A stretch of DNA of 64,000 nucleotides from Vibrio penaeicida (GTDB lineage Bacteria; Pseudomonadota; Gammaproteobacteria; Enterobacterales; Vibrionaceae): contig NZ_JAUYVM010000007.1 of assembly GCF_030689305.1 (NCBI RefSeq), positions 124,001 to 188,000 of the forward strand, written 5' to 3'. A program made the position numbers and the translations under genes. The notes beneath the pieces were generated by a model. It did no database searches. It was given only the letters and a program-made list of their open reading frames with translations, and was not told where the DNA came from. Below, piece by piece: positions 53,800-62,320 of this stretch; position 1 is the stretch's first letter; every line of letters starts with the position of its first letter.

Positions 53800-54330
53800 T
53801 TATTCTTCTTCGTCTGAGAAGTCGTCGTCTTCATCTTCACTTTCTAAGTCGGAGTCTAGAGGCTCTTGGGAGATGATGATACCTGTGTTATCCGCGTAGA
53901 GGTAATCTTCTGGTAGGAAGGTTACGCCACCAAAGTTGACGGCAACATCGATTTCACCAACGCTTTGCTGCGCTGCACCAACTGGAATTGAGGCGAGGGC
54001 TTGGATACCGATGTTCATGTCTTCGAGTTCATCGACTTCACGCACGCACCCGTAAACCACAATGCCTTCCCATTCATTTTCTTCTGCTAAAGACGACAGA
54101 TCCGCATCGATTAAAGCACGGCGTAGTGAACCGCCTCCGTCGATGAGTAATACTCGACCTACACCATCTTGTTCCAATACCTTTCTGATTAAGCCGTTAT
54201 CTTCAAAGCATTTCACGGTTGTAAGCTGACCCGCGAACGAGGCACTACCACCAAAATTACTGAACATAGGTTCCACTACATCTACTTGATCCAAGTAGAT
54301 ATCGCATAGTGCTGAGGTGTTGTATTCCAT
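53800..54330 (-). CDS. rraA: Ribonuclease E activity regulator RraA, with acidic tail
   Basis: RraA binds RNase E and inhibits mRNA decay. The 176-residue protein from ATG 54330 starts [12 protein letters not shown], contains G-G-S-L-R-R-A and V-N-F-G-G-V-T-F, as in the E. coli protein (161 residues). It then adds an acidic C-terminal tail, [14 protein letters not shown]. The tail probably extends contact surfaces. menA follows upstream on the same strand. Confidence 0.95.
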   Translation of the reverse strand: MEYNTSALCDIYLDQVDVVEPMFSNFGGSASFAGQLTTVKCFEDNGLIRKVLEQDGVGRVLLIDGGGSLRRALIDADLSSLAEENEWEGIVVYGCVREVDELEDMNIGIQALASIPVGAAQQSVGEIDVAVNFGGVTFLPEDYLYADNTGIIISQEPLDSDLESEDEDDDFSDEEE

Positions 54331-54407
54331 AAGCAAGTCGTCTTCTGTTACGCAGTTCTGTATTCGAGTATATATGCCTAGTAAGTCATTGCAATGACAA
54401 GGCTCAA

Positions 54408-55325
54408 TTAAGTCATCAGAGTTTGACCCGTGATCACGATTGAGAATAAGAGGTTAGTTATCAAGGCACATTTAACAATGACGGGCATCATGGGTGCCAG
54501 CTCGGTTGGGGAAGAGGCAGCGAGTACCGCCCTGCCATGATTGACCACAAATAATACGGCTAGCAACATACTCAACCCCCAAGCCAATGCAGTGTTCTGT
54601 AAAGCCAAGAATGCTATGAACGGTACCGTTCCGCCAGCTAATAGCAACATGTGGTAGCGTTTTGCACGTTGAGCGCCAAGACGAACCGCCATCGTTCGTT
54701 TGCCACAAGCAGCATCGTTGTCGATGTCCCTCATGTTGTTGATGTTAAGGACAGCAACGGCCAAGAGCCCACAACCAATCGAAGGGAGGAAAATGGTGGC
54801 ATCAATAAAGCCAGTATGAAGAAAAAAGGTGCCAGCAACGCCAAGTAGCCCAAAGAAGATGAACACCGAAAGATCCCCTAAACCGATGTAACCATATGGC
54901 TTGTTACCAACCGTATAGGCGATGGCTGCCATAATCGCGAGCAACCCTAGTACTAGAAATGCGGCAATGCTGGTGGGGGATTGCAGAGCATAGAAAATGA
55001 GAGCGAGACCAGACAGAATCGTGACGGCAATATTGATGATAATGGCATTTCTCATGGTTTTTGCAGTAACTGCGCCCGATTGGATCGCCCGCACAGGACC
55101 GATTCTATCTTGGTTGTCGGTGCCTTTTAGGGTGTCACCATAATCATTGGCTAAGTTGGATAGTATTTGTAAAAGAATCGCAGTCAGTAAGGCCAACAGC
55201 ATTACTGGAAGAGAAAAATGACCATTGAATAAAGCTAGGCTACTGCCGGTTGCGATAGAGGCAAAGGCCAAAGGCAGTGTTTTGGGGCGAGCGGCGCCCA
55301 GCCATACACTTAAAGATTGTCTCAT
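54408..55325 (-). CDS. menA: 1,4-dihydroxy-2-naphthoate octaprenyltransferase
   Basis: MenA attaches a prenyl chain to DHNA to make demethylmenaquinone. The 305-residue protein from ATG 55325 ([18 protein letters not shown]) has about nine membrane helices and the UbiA-family D-x3-D motif in N-L-A-N-D-Y-G-D, plus N-N-M-R-D-I-D-N-D. rraA is downstream and a terminator of hslU lies in the upstream gap. Confidence 0.95.
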   Translation of the reverse strand: MRQSLSVWLGAARPKTLPLAFASIATGSSLALFNGHFSLPVMLLALLTAILLQILSNLANDYGDTLKGTDNQDRIGPVRAIQSGAVTAKTMRNAIIINIAVTILSGLALIFYALQSPTSIAAFLVLGLLAIMAAIAYTVGNKPYGYIGLGDLSVFIFFGLLGVAGTFFLHTGFIDATIFLPSIGCGLLAVAVLNINNMRDIDNDAACGKRTMAVRLGAQRAKRYHMLLLAGGTVPFIAFLALQNTALAWGLSMLLAVLFVVNHGRAVLAASSPTELAPMMPVIVKCALITNLLFSIVITGQTLMT

Positions 55326-55385
55326 GCTTCGTACGTCGTTGCTCGATTTGCATCCAGTATAACAACGACTTTGAAGAGGGGAATA

Positions 55386-55413
55386 CAAAAAGCCCGCCTA
55401 AGTGCGGCGGGCT
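55386..55413 (-). terminator. Intrinsic terminator after hslU
   Basis: Arms AGCCCGCC (55391-55398) and GGCGGGCT (55406-55413) are GC-rich, with a T run on the minus strand (55390 and below). It is 24 bp after the hslU stop. Confidence 0.9.
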
Positions 55414-55437
55414 TGTTTTATATCAAATATAGGATGT

Positions 55438-56769
55438 TTATAGAATAAAACGGCTTAAGTCTTCGTCTTCAACAAATTCACCTAACTTGGATTGCACGTA
55501 GTCGGAATCAATCGTCACTGAACTTCCACCTTTTTCGGTAGCTTCAAATGAGATTTCTTCCATCAAGCGCTCCATTACGGTATGCAAACGTCGGGCACCG
55601 ATATTTTCAGTGGTTTCGTTGACTTGCCATGCTGCATTTGCGATTTGTGCAATGCCTTCTTCTGTGAAACTAACGTCAACAGATTCTGTTGCCATTAGTG
55701 CAGAGTATTGCTCAGTCAGAGAAGCTTTAGGTTCGGTCAGAATGCGTTTGAAGTCTTCGCTTGTTAGGGCTTCCAGCTCAACACGAATAGGCAGACGACC
55801 TTGCAGTTCTGGGATCAGATCGGATGGCTTCGCTACTTGGAATGCGCCGGACGCGACAAACAGAATATGGTCTGTTTTCACCATGCCGTGCTTGGTCGAC
55901 ACTGTACTACCTTCGATCAAAGGAAGCAGATCGCGCTGGACACCTTCGCGAGACACATCTGGGCCGGAGCTCTCGCCACGTTTACAGATTTTGTCAATTT
56001 CATCAATGAAGACAATGCCATTATTTTCTACGTTATAGATGGCCTGTTCTTTCAGCTCTTCTTGGTTGACGAGCTTCGCGGCTTCTTCTTCGGCTAGCGC
56101 TTTAAATGCGTCTTTGATCTTCATCTTGCGGCTTTTCTTGGTATCACCTGCAAGGTTCTGGAACATGCCTTGAAGTTGGTTAGTCATCTCTTCCATACCT
56201 GGAGGAGCCATGATTTCTACACCCATTTGAGGCGCAGCTACTTCAATGTCGATCTCTTTGTCGTCGAGCTTGCCTTCACGTAGCTTCTTGCGGAAAACTT
56301 GACGAGTATTGGATTTATCTTCTGTGTTATCACCTGATCCCCAGCCTTCACGTGGCGGAGGAAGCAATGCATCCAGAATGCGTTCTTCAGCCTGTTCTTC
56401 CGCGCGGAATTTTACTTTTTCCATCGCTTGCTGATGCGTCATTTTGATCGCAACGTCGGTCAAATCGCGGATAATGGTTTCGACTTCTTTGCCGACATAG
56501 CCCACTTCGGTGAATTTCGTTGCTTCTATTTTCATGAACGGGGCATTGGCTAACTTAGCTAAGCGGCGAGCGATTTCAGTTTTACCCACACCCGTTGGGC
56601 CGATCATTAAGATGTTCTTTGGGGTGACTTCAGCTCGTAAGCTTTCTTCGAGCTGCATTCGACGCCAGCGGTTACGAAGCGCAATGGCTACAGCGCGCTT
56701 GGCTTTGTCTTGACCGATGATATGACGATTTAATTCGTGAACAATTTCTCTAGGTGTCATTTCAGACAT
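55438..56769 (-). CDS. hslU: ATP-dependent protease ATPase subunit HslU (ClpY)
   Basis: HslU unfolds substrates and feeds them to the HslV peptidase chamber. From ATG 56769 the protein is 443 residues ([14 protein letters not shown]). Walker A is G-P-T-G-V-G-K-T, Walker B is F-I-D-E-I-D-K-I, and the C-terminal tail F-I-L docks on HslV. An upstream in-frame start at 56856 runs into the hslV region and is rejected. It starts 13 bp after hslV. Confidence 0.98.
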   Translation of the reverse strand: MSEMTPREIVHELNRHIIGQDKAKRAVAIALRNRWRRMQLEESLRAEVTPKNILMIGPTGVGKTEIARRLAKLANAPFMKIEATKFTEVGYVGKEVETIIRDLTDVAIKMTHQQAMEKVKFRAEEQAEERILDALLPPPREGWGSGDNTEDKSNTRQVFRKKLREGKLDDKEIDIEVAAPQMGVEIMAPPGMEEMTNQLQGMFQNLAGDTKKSRKMKIKDAFKALAEEEAAKLVNQEELKEQAIYNVENNGIVFIDEIDKICKRGESSGPDVSREGVQRDLLPLIEGSTVSTKHGMVKTDHILFVASGAFQVAKPSDLIPELQGRLPIRVELEALTSEDFKRILTEPKASLTEQYSALMATESVDVSFTEEGIAQIANAAWQVNETTENIGARRLHTVMERLMEEISFEATEKGGSSVTIDSDYVQSKLGEFVEDEDLSRFIL

Positions 56770-56782
56770 AGGGTAATCCTTA

Positions 56783-57319
56783 TTATTCTTGCGCCGCGGT
56801 GTCGAGTTCTTCAACGGTATGATGGTGGTTGGTGAAAACACAAATATCACCAGCAATTTTCAGCGATTTTTCAGCGATTTCACGGGCGTCTAACTCTGTA
56901 TTTTCAAGCAGAGCAGTGGCTGCGGCTTGCGCAAAGTTACCACCTGAGCCAATGGCGATGAGATCGTTTTCTGGCTGAACCACGTCACCATTACCAGTGA
57001 TGATAAGCGAGGCTGTTTCATCCGCTACGGCGAGTAGAGCTTCAAGTTTTCTTAATGCGCGGTCACTGCGCCAGTCTTTTGCCAATTCAACGGCCGCTTT
57101 TGTTAGGTGGCCTTGATGCATTTGCAGTTTGCTTTCAAATCTTTCGAAAAGAGTGAAGGCGTCTGCAGTACCGCCGGCAAATCCAGCCAGCACTTTATTA
57201 TTGTAGAGGCGGCGCACTTTCTTTGCGTTGCCTTTCATTACGGTGTTACCCAACGATACTTGACCGTCTCCAGCGATGACGACTTTATTATTTCGGCGTA
57301 CAGATACGATAGTAGTCAC
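56783..57319 (-). CDS. hslV: ATP-dependent protease peptidase subunit HslV (ClpQ)
   Basis: HslV is the threonine-peptidase core of the HslUV heat-shock protease. The family start T-T-I-V-S-V-R-R-N follows a GTG start at 57319. After Met removal the N-terminal Thr is the nucleophile. The 178-residue length is typical. A longer reading to 57418 would bury the active-site Thr and is rejected. A sigma-32-like promoter lies at 57358-57387. Confidence 0.97.
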   Translation of the reverse strand: MTTIVSVRRNNKVVIAGDGQVSLGNTVMKGNAKKVRRLYNNKVLAGFAGGTADAFTLFERFESKLQMHQGHLTKAAVELAKDWRSDRALRKLEALLAVADETASLIITGNGDVVQPENDLIAIGSGGNFAQAAATALLENTELDAREIAEKSLKIAGDICVFTNHHHTVEELDTAAQE

Positions 57320-57357
57320 TTTTATTAACCTTTTAATTCGCTCGCGATATAACTCGG

Positions 57358-57387
57358 ATATGAGGGCTGGAGATAAAAAAACAAGGG
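57358..57387 (-). promoter_or_regulatory. Possible sigma-32 (heat-shock) promoter of hslVU
   Basis: On the minus strand a -35-like CCCTTG (57387-57382) is followed 15 bp later by CCCTCATAT (57366-57358), close to the sigma-32 pattern (CTTGAAA and CCCCATNT). It overlaps the ftsN terminator hairpin and lies about 40 bp upstream of the hslV GTG. In E. coli hslVU is a sigma-32 operon. The match here is imperfect. Confidence 0.45.
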
Positions 57388-57405
57388 AGCCAACGGCTCC
57401 CTTGT
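57375..57405 (-). terminator. Intrinsic terminator after ftsN
   Basis: Arms ACAAGGGAGCC (57381-57391) and GGCTCCCTTGT (57395-57405) form an 11-bp stem with a T run on the minus strand (57380-57375). It separates ftsN from hslVU. Confidence 0.9.
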
Positions 57406-57430
57406 GAATATTAGTCATGAACGCAGTGCT

Positions 57431-57967
57431 CTATTGCGATTCTTTCCAGATGGCGCAAGGCTCTATCTTGGCGCGCTGAAGTTTGTGACGATCGCGCTCT
57501 GCATCGCGTTTTTTAACATAAGGACCAAGTACGACACGATACCAACTGCTGCCTTCTTTTTTGCGAATCTTGCTGCTGATGCCTTGAAAGGCGATGTCTA
57601 CTTTGCGTGTCTCTGCTTGTGCGAGCGTCTTGTAAGCACCGCATTGCATTATGTATGGAACCTCAGACACCACTTGCTCTTTGGCTTCGACTTGTACTTC
57701 ACGCTTTGGAAGTGAATCGACGTATTCCCATTTTTCTTCAGGAGGTGGTGGCAGTGGTTTAGGCTTGCTCACTGGTTTCTTTGGTTTCTGAGCAACCTGA
57801 GGTTTGGGTGGTTCAGGATCTTGGCTGAGCATATAAAGCCCATAACCAAACCCGCCAGCAAGTAAAATAGCGATAAGGCCTGCTTTCCACGGCTTCTTAT
57901 TGGGTGTTTGTTTTCTGGTAGGCTTCTTTTGCCCACGCCCTCTTCTTACGTAATCTTTATTTGCCAC
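57431..57967 (-). CDS. ftsN: Cell division protein FtsN
   Basis: FtsN is a late divisome protein that triggers septal wall synthesis. The 178-residue protein has a basic cytoplasmic tail (M-A-N-K-D-Y-V-R-R-G), one membrane helix (about residues 28-46), a short proline-rich linker and a C-terminal SPOR domain (Y-I-M-Q-C-G-A-Y-K onward) that binds denuded glycan strands. It is much shorter than E. coli FtsN (319 residues), mostly in the linker. Confidence 0.93.
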   Translation of the reverse strand: MANKDYVRRGRGQKKPTRKQTPNKKPWKAGLIAILLAGGFGYGLYMLSQDPEPPKPQVAQKPKKPVSKPKPLPPPPEEKWEYVDSLPKREVQVEAKEQVVSEVPYIMQCGAYKTLAQAETRKVDIAFQGISSKIRKKEGSSWYRVVLGPYVKKRDAERDRHKLQRAKIEPCAIWKESQ

Positions 57968-57988
57968 GGTTTAACAGCTTGCAGTCAA

Positions 57989-58041
57989 TAAAAAACGGGT
58001 AACATGGTAATCCAGAATTGCTCTGGAAAACCAGTGTTACC
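57989..58041 (-). terminator. Intrinsic terminator after cytR
   Basis: A long hairpin has outer arms GGTAACA (57998-58004) and TGTTACC (58035-58041), an inner stem TCCAGA/TCTGGA, and a minus-strand T run at 57995-57989. It lies 36 bp after the cytR stop. Confidence 0.85.
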
Positions 58042-58077
58042 AGTGAAAAGCTTGCAGGTGAGTCCACTTTCGAAGTG

Positions 58078-59082
58078 TTAAGTTCTTGGTGGAGCTGCGC
58101 TTTCTCGGATTTTCAAGTGTGTTTCCAACAGGCGTGAACCTGCGTGAACGTCACGACCTTTCAAGATTTCAAGCAGCATCAGCATGGCTTGTCGACCGAT
58201 TTCATAGCGTGGCTGTGTGATGGTCGTTAGCGGAGGATCGCAGAATTCAGCAAACTGAATATCATCGAAGCCTACAACGGATAAATCTTGAGGTACTTTT
58301 AACCCTGCGGCTTTTGCTCCTTTGATTGCTCCAATTGCCATGGCGTCGTTATGACAGAATATGGCGGTTGGTGGCTCTGGTAATGAAAGCAATTTGGTGA
58401 CTGCCTTGTGACCAGACTCAAAGGTGAAGTCTCCCATCTCTTTATAAGTGGGGTTCATCGTTATGCCAGCTCTTCTCAGCGCTTGCTGATATCCTTGGTT
58501 TCTAAACTGACAAAGCGCAGCATCGTCTGGTCCAGAAATCTGCGCAATCTTGGAGTGTCCCATTTGCGTCAAGTAGTTCACCGCCTCGAAAGACGACGTT
58601 AGGTTATCAATATGGACTGTCGGCAATTCCAGTTCCGGTGCAAATTCACAAGCCATCACCAGTGGTGGCAGGTTTTTTTGTTCCGGTTTGCTGACGTCGA
58701 ATGGCAAGTGCGTACCCAAGAGCAACATGCCATCGGCTTGTTTAGTAAAAACCAAGTTGACCAACGAGCTTTCTCGTTTCTTTTGCTGACCGCTGTCCCC
58801 CAACAGTACGAGATATCCATTTTCCACAGCTACATCTTCAATGCCACGAATGATCTCAGTGAAATAGGAGTCACAGATGTCAGGTACAATTGCAACGATG
58901 GTTTTGGATTCATTACGTCGTAAGTTTCTTGCCAGTGAGTTCGGTGAATAACCAGCTTCCAAAACGGCGCTCTCTACACGTTTACGCGTAGTGGATGAAA
59001 CCTTCTCAGGATTCATCAGAGCTCGTGATACGGTTGCAGTAGAAACTCCTGCTAGCTGGGCAACATCCTTCATTGTCGCCAT
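58078..59082 (-). CDS. cytR: LacI-family transcriptional regulator CytR
   Basis: CytR represses nucleoside uptake and catabolism genes together with CRP, and is released by cytidine. The 334-residue protein has an N-terminal LacI headpiece (M-K-D-V-A-Q-L-A-G-V-S-T-A-T-V-S-R-A) and a periplasmic-binding-protein-like effector domain. The gene sits between ftsN and priA as in E. coli. Its own CRP-like site lies upstream (59230-59245). Confidence 0.95.
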   Translation of the reverse strand: MATMKDVAQLAGVSTATVSRALMNPEKVSSTTRKRVESAVLEAGYSPNSLARNLRRNESKTIVAIVPDICDSYFTEIIRGIEDVAVENGYLVLLGDSGQQKKRESSLVNLVFTKQADGMLLLGTHLPFDVSKPEQKNLPPLVMACEFAPELELPTVHIDNLTSSFEAVNYLTQMGHSKIAQISGPDDAALCQFRNQGYQQALRRAGITMNPTYKEMGDFTFESGHKAVTKLLSLPEPPTAIFCHNDAMAIGAIKGAKAAGLKVPQDLSVVGFDDIQFAEFCDPPLTTITQPRYEIGRQAMLMLLEILKGRDVHAGSRLLETHLKIRESAAPPRT

Positions 59083-59229
59083 AGTAAGTTGTCCTCTTTA
59101 TTTTTCATGGCTGTAATAGCATCTATAAGATTTATATCTAGCGCTGACGTGAGCAACTTTTTTATTGGATATTTTATGCTCTAAATTAAGATTAATTTAC
59201 GGGCAGATTAACAAATTTTGCATAAGTAG

Positions 59230-59245
59230 CGTGACATCAATCACA
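59230..59245. promoter_or_regulatory. Possible CRP-binding site upstream of cytR
   Basis: The sequence CGTGA-6 bp-TCACA (59230-59245) differs from the CRP consensus TGTGA-N6-TCACA at one base. It lies in the 250-bp cytR-priA gap, about 148 bp upstream of the cytR start. E. coli cytR is also CRP-dependent. Confidence 0.5.
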
Positions 59246-59332
59246 TAGGATCATATTCATTTTCTCAAACTAGCTACAAAATACCGTTGAGTAACAGAAC
59301 TGACATCACATCAATTTACAGAGATTTTACTT

Positions 59333-61534
59333 CTAACTAAGATCTTGGGGTTCAATATCGGTTGTCCATCGCACTTTTTTTGCTAATGGCAGTGCATCTA
59401 TGACGACCTTTGAACTGTACAACAATTTTTGCATTAAAGATCGTGACGGAGCTTGCAATATTAGTTGCCAACGCGACTTGCCAGCACGTCTTGCTAGTGG
59501 TGCGGGCATTGGACCTAGTACCATGCATTCATTGTTAAAAACGGGATTAGATTCAATGGTTTGTCTTACCTGTCTTAAGAACTGTTCACCCGTTTCGGCA
59601 TGATTTGCTTCGGCGCGAAATAAGGTAAGAAAAGTGTAAGGTGGCAGTAAAGCAAGCTTTCTTTCTTCAAGTGCTGTTTGAGCAAAATGTCCATACCCTT
59701 TATGAAGAAGAGCTTGCAGTAACTGATGTTCAGGATGGTGTGTTTGTAAGATGACTTCCCCTGCTTTGCTGGCTCGACCTGCACGCCCTGCCACTTGAAT
59801 AAATAGCTGCGCTAGTCTTTCGGAAGCTCTAAAGTCACTACTGTAGAGTGAGCTATCAACATCAATCAGTGCAACGAGCGTGACGTCTGGAAAGTGGTGA
59901 CCTTTCGCCAGCATTTGCGTACCAATTAGGATTTGATATTCGTTATTCCGAATGGACTTCAAGGCGCTCTCTAGGCTGCCTTTACGTCGGGTACTGTCCC
60001 TGTCTATGCGAATGGCTTTGAATTCGGGAAATAAGCTGGCGAGTTGTTCTTCCAATTGTTCTGTACCTACCCCGACGGACACCAATTGAGTCGAGCCGCA
60101 GCCTTGGCATTGATGCAAGACAGGGTGTTGAGCACCGCAGTGGTGGCATCGCATTTCTCGACTATTTTGATGAAAGGTATAGTAGGCATCGCAACGGTGG
60201 CATTCGGCTATCCAACCACATTCATGGCACATTAAGGCAGGTGAGTAGCCTCGGCGGTTGAGAAATAGCATGACTTGGTTGCCAGCCGTTAAGTGTTTAC
60301 GCATTTCGGCAATCAATGGGGCGGATAAGCCGCTCTCAAGATATAGCCCTTTTACGTCCAGCACTTTATTGGTGGTTGGCATGGCAGCACCAGCGCGGTT
60401 CGCCAACGTTAAATGATGGTATTTACCATTCAGTGCATTGTGGAGAGTTTCGAGTGCAGGGGTCGCGCTGCCTAATATGACGGGAATCTTCTCTTTAGCC
60501 GCTCGCATCACCGCAACATCTCTAGCGTGATAACGCAAACTATCTTGTTGTTTGTATGAAGCGTCGTGCTCTTCGTCGACAATGATGATGCCAAGATCGG
60601 CAAACGGCGTCAGTAACGCAGAGCGAGTCCCGATGACAATACCAGCGTGTTTATCACGTGCCGCTAACCAAGCATTCAAACGTTCGGTATCGTTTAATCC
60701 TGAATGAATAACTTCTACCGGGACATTAAAGCGACGTTTGAATCGATTGATGGTTTGCGGTGTTAAGCCAATCTCTGGTACCAAAACCAGTGCCTGCTTC
60801 CCTTTATCGAGAACTGGCTTAATCATATTCAAGTAAACTTCAGTTTTACCCGAGCCAGTAACCCCCTCCACCAGAAAACAGCCAAAGTCCTGATGGCTAT
60901 TTACAGCTGCAATCGCAACAGATTGCTCTTCGTTGAGCTTGGGCTTTTCCTCAGTACTTTCTACTTGCTTTGTCCAATCTACGGCAACAGGCTTACTTTC
61001 TATTTGTTCTACCCAGTCTTTCTCTTGCAAGGCTTTCAATACTTGACTGGATATTTCGTTGTCGAGCATCACTTGATGGGGAACAGATCCGTTGGCGAGC
61101 AGGTGCATCGCTTTGGCTTGCTGAACGGCTCGACCAAACCCACTCATGATTTGATCTTTACCAGAGGAAGTAATAACCCACTCTTTTAAAGTACTGAAGT
61201 TGGCAGGCTTTCCTTTCCTTAATAAAGCAGGCATAGCATTCGCTAATGTGTCACCTAGCGGATAGAGATAAAATTGGCTGCACCACTGCAATAATGCGTA
61301 CAGAGAACCTTGCCAAACAGGTGACTCATCAAGTACTTCTTTAATTCCCTTTAGCTGATGCACGGGAAATTCAGATTGACTGACGAGCTCCGTTACAATA
61401 CCAACCAAGGTTTGCCTGCCAAATGGCACGCTTACGCGACCGCCAATCACTGGAAACTGATGAGGGGCAATTAGGTAATCAAATTGCTTGTCCAATGGTA
61501 CGGGCAAAGCGACTCTGGCAATAGAAGGGCGCAT
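59333..61534 (-). CDS. priA: Primosomal protein N' (replication restart helicase PriA)
   Basis: PriA loads the replisome at stalled forks. The 733-residue protein has an N-terminal 3'-DNA-binding domain, a helicase core with Walker A in G-V-T-G-S-G-K-T-E-V-Y and the D-E-E-H box, and a zinc-binding insertion with paired cysteines (C-H-E-C-G-W, C-H-R-C-D, C-H-H-C-G, C-Q-G-C-G). It is divergent from rpmE, as in E. coli and other Vibrio. Confidence 0.98.
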   Translation of the reverse strand: MRPSIARVALPVPLDKQFDYLIAPHQFPVIGGRVSVPFGRQTLVGIVTELVSQSEFPVHQLKGIKEVLDESPVWQGSLYALLQWCSQFYLYPLGDTLANAMPALLRKGKPANFSTLKEWVITSSGKDQIMSGFGRAVQQAKAMHLLANGSVPHQVMLDNEISSQVLKALQEKDWVEQIESKPVAVDWTKQVESTEEKPKLNEEQSVAIAAVNSHQDFGCFLVEGVTGSGKTEVYLNMIKPVLDKGKQALVLVPEIGLTPQTINRFKRRFNVPVEVIHSGLNDTERLNAWLAARDKHAGIVIGTRSALLTPFADLGIIIVDEEHDASYKQQDSLRYHARDVAVMRAAKEKIPVILGSATPALETLHNALNGKYHHLTLANRAGAAMPTTNKVLDVKGLYLESGLSAPLIAEMRKHLTAGNQVMLFLNRRGYSPALMCHECGWIAECHRCDAYYTFHQNSREMRCHHCGAQHPVLHQCQGCGSTQLVSVGVGTEQLEEQLASLFPEFKAIRIDRDSTRRKGSLESALKSIRNNEYQILIGTQMLAKGHHFPDVTLVALIDVDSSLYSSDFRASERLAQLFIQVAGRAGRASKAGEVILQTHHPEHQLLQALLHKGYGHFAQTALEERKLALLPPYTFLTLFRAEANHAETGEQFLRQVRQTIESNPVFNNECMVLGPMPAPLARRAGKSRWQLILQAPSRSLMQKLLYSSKVVIDALPLAKKVRWTTDIEPQDLS

Positions 61535-61703
61535 AAATCTTTTATAAAGAACCTGATAGGAATAAAGTGAGTATAACTGAGTAAGATTCGCTAAGTAACC
61601 TATCCATCAAATCTGGCTAAACTCGAATTTTCTTACCCGTAAGGTAAGTGAGTGAAAATTGCCTTTAAATCAAAAATAGTTGGCGAAAAAACTGCCAAAT
61701 AGG

Positions 61704-61732
61704 TTGATCCTATCCAAATGTTTCATTACTAT
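61704..61732 (+). promoter_or_regulatory. Sigma-70 promoter of rpmE
   Basis: A -35 TTGATC (61704-61709) and a -10 TACTAT (61727-61732) with 17-bp spacing. Transcription would start about 61739, giving a leader of about 98 bases. Confidence 0.65.
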
Positions 61733-61738
61733 ACTGCG

Positions 61739-61836
61739 CCTTGATGATGTGGTCATTCCGCATCGATTTATCTGAAACTACGTGTGGTGTCCGGCATAGA
61801 ATCGGATGGCGACACGGCCCAATTTGAGGTTATCCC
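61739..61836 (+). promoter_or_regulatory. Long rpmE leader, possible L31 autoregulatory RNA
   Basis: The predicted untranslated leader is about 98 bases and can fold in GC-rich parts, for example 'gtgtccggcat' with 'atggcgacac' around 61788-61816. Autogenous control of rpmE by L31 through the mRNA leader is reported in E. coli. Whether this leader fits that pattern was not tested. Confidence 0.4.
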
Positions 61837-62052
61837 ATGAAAGTAGGTATTCACCCAGAATACAAAGCTGTTGCAGCAACATGTTCTTGTGGCAACACTT
61901 TTGAGTTCAAAACAACTCTAGACAAAGAGTCTATCCACCTAGACGTATGTGACAAATGTCACCCGTTCTACACTGGTAAGCAGCGTATCGTTGATACTGG
62001 CGGCCGTGTTGATCGCTTCAACAAGCGTTTTGGTGCTCTTAGCAGCAAGTAA
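61837..62052 (+). CDS. rpmE: 50S ribosomal protein L31 (zinc-binding type)
   Basis: The 71-residue protein starts M-K-V-G-I-H-P-E-Y and has the zinc-binding cysteines C16, C18, C37 and C40 (C-S-C and C-D-K-C). This is the C+ form. A zinc-free paralogue, if present, lies elsewhere. A terminator follows at 62082. Confidence 0.98.
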   Translation: MKVGIHPEYKAVAATCSCGNTFEFKTTLDKESIHLDVCDKCHPFYTGKQRIVDTGGRVDRFNKRFGALSSK

Positions 62053-62081
62053 TTACGAATTCGTAATACTGACCAAATTTG

Positions 62082-62107
62082 AAAAGGACGCCTCGGCGTC
62101 CTTTTTT
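62082..62107 (+). terminator. Intrinsic terminator after rpmE
   Basis: Arms AAAAGGACGCC (62082-62092) and GGCGTCCTTTT (62095-62105) form a GC-rich stem followed by a T run, 30 bp after the rpmE stop. Confidence 0.92.
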
Positions 62108-62220
62108 CGTTCATGAAATAAATGTTTTTTGATTCAGCTCTCGGTTAAGTGGTCTTAGCTCTTTCAAAATGACCTCTCTTTGACGTTGGCAATCTATGAA
62201 GATTACAAGTCATACTTTAG

Positions 62221-62226
62221 TATAAT
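62221..62226 (+). promoter_or_regulatory. Perfect -10 box upstream of the malic enzyme gene
   Basis: TATAAT occurs 95 bp before the malic enzyme start. No good -35 lies at 16-18 bp, so an activator may be needed, or this box is chance in AT-rich DNA. Confidence 0.3.
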
Positions 62227-62320
62227 AAAAGAGTTGAAGTTAAATTTGCGGTCGGCTTCAGCTAACAATGCAAGAAACACCCTTTACCTACTCAAAAAAC
62301 AATATTTGGAACGTCCCCAC

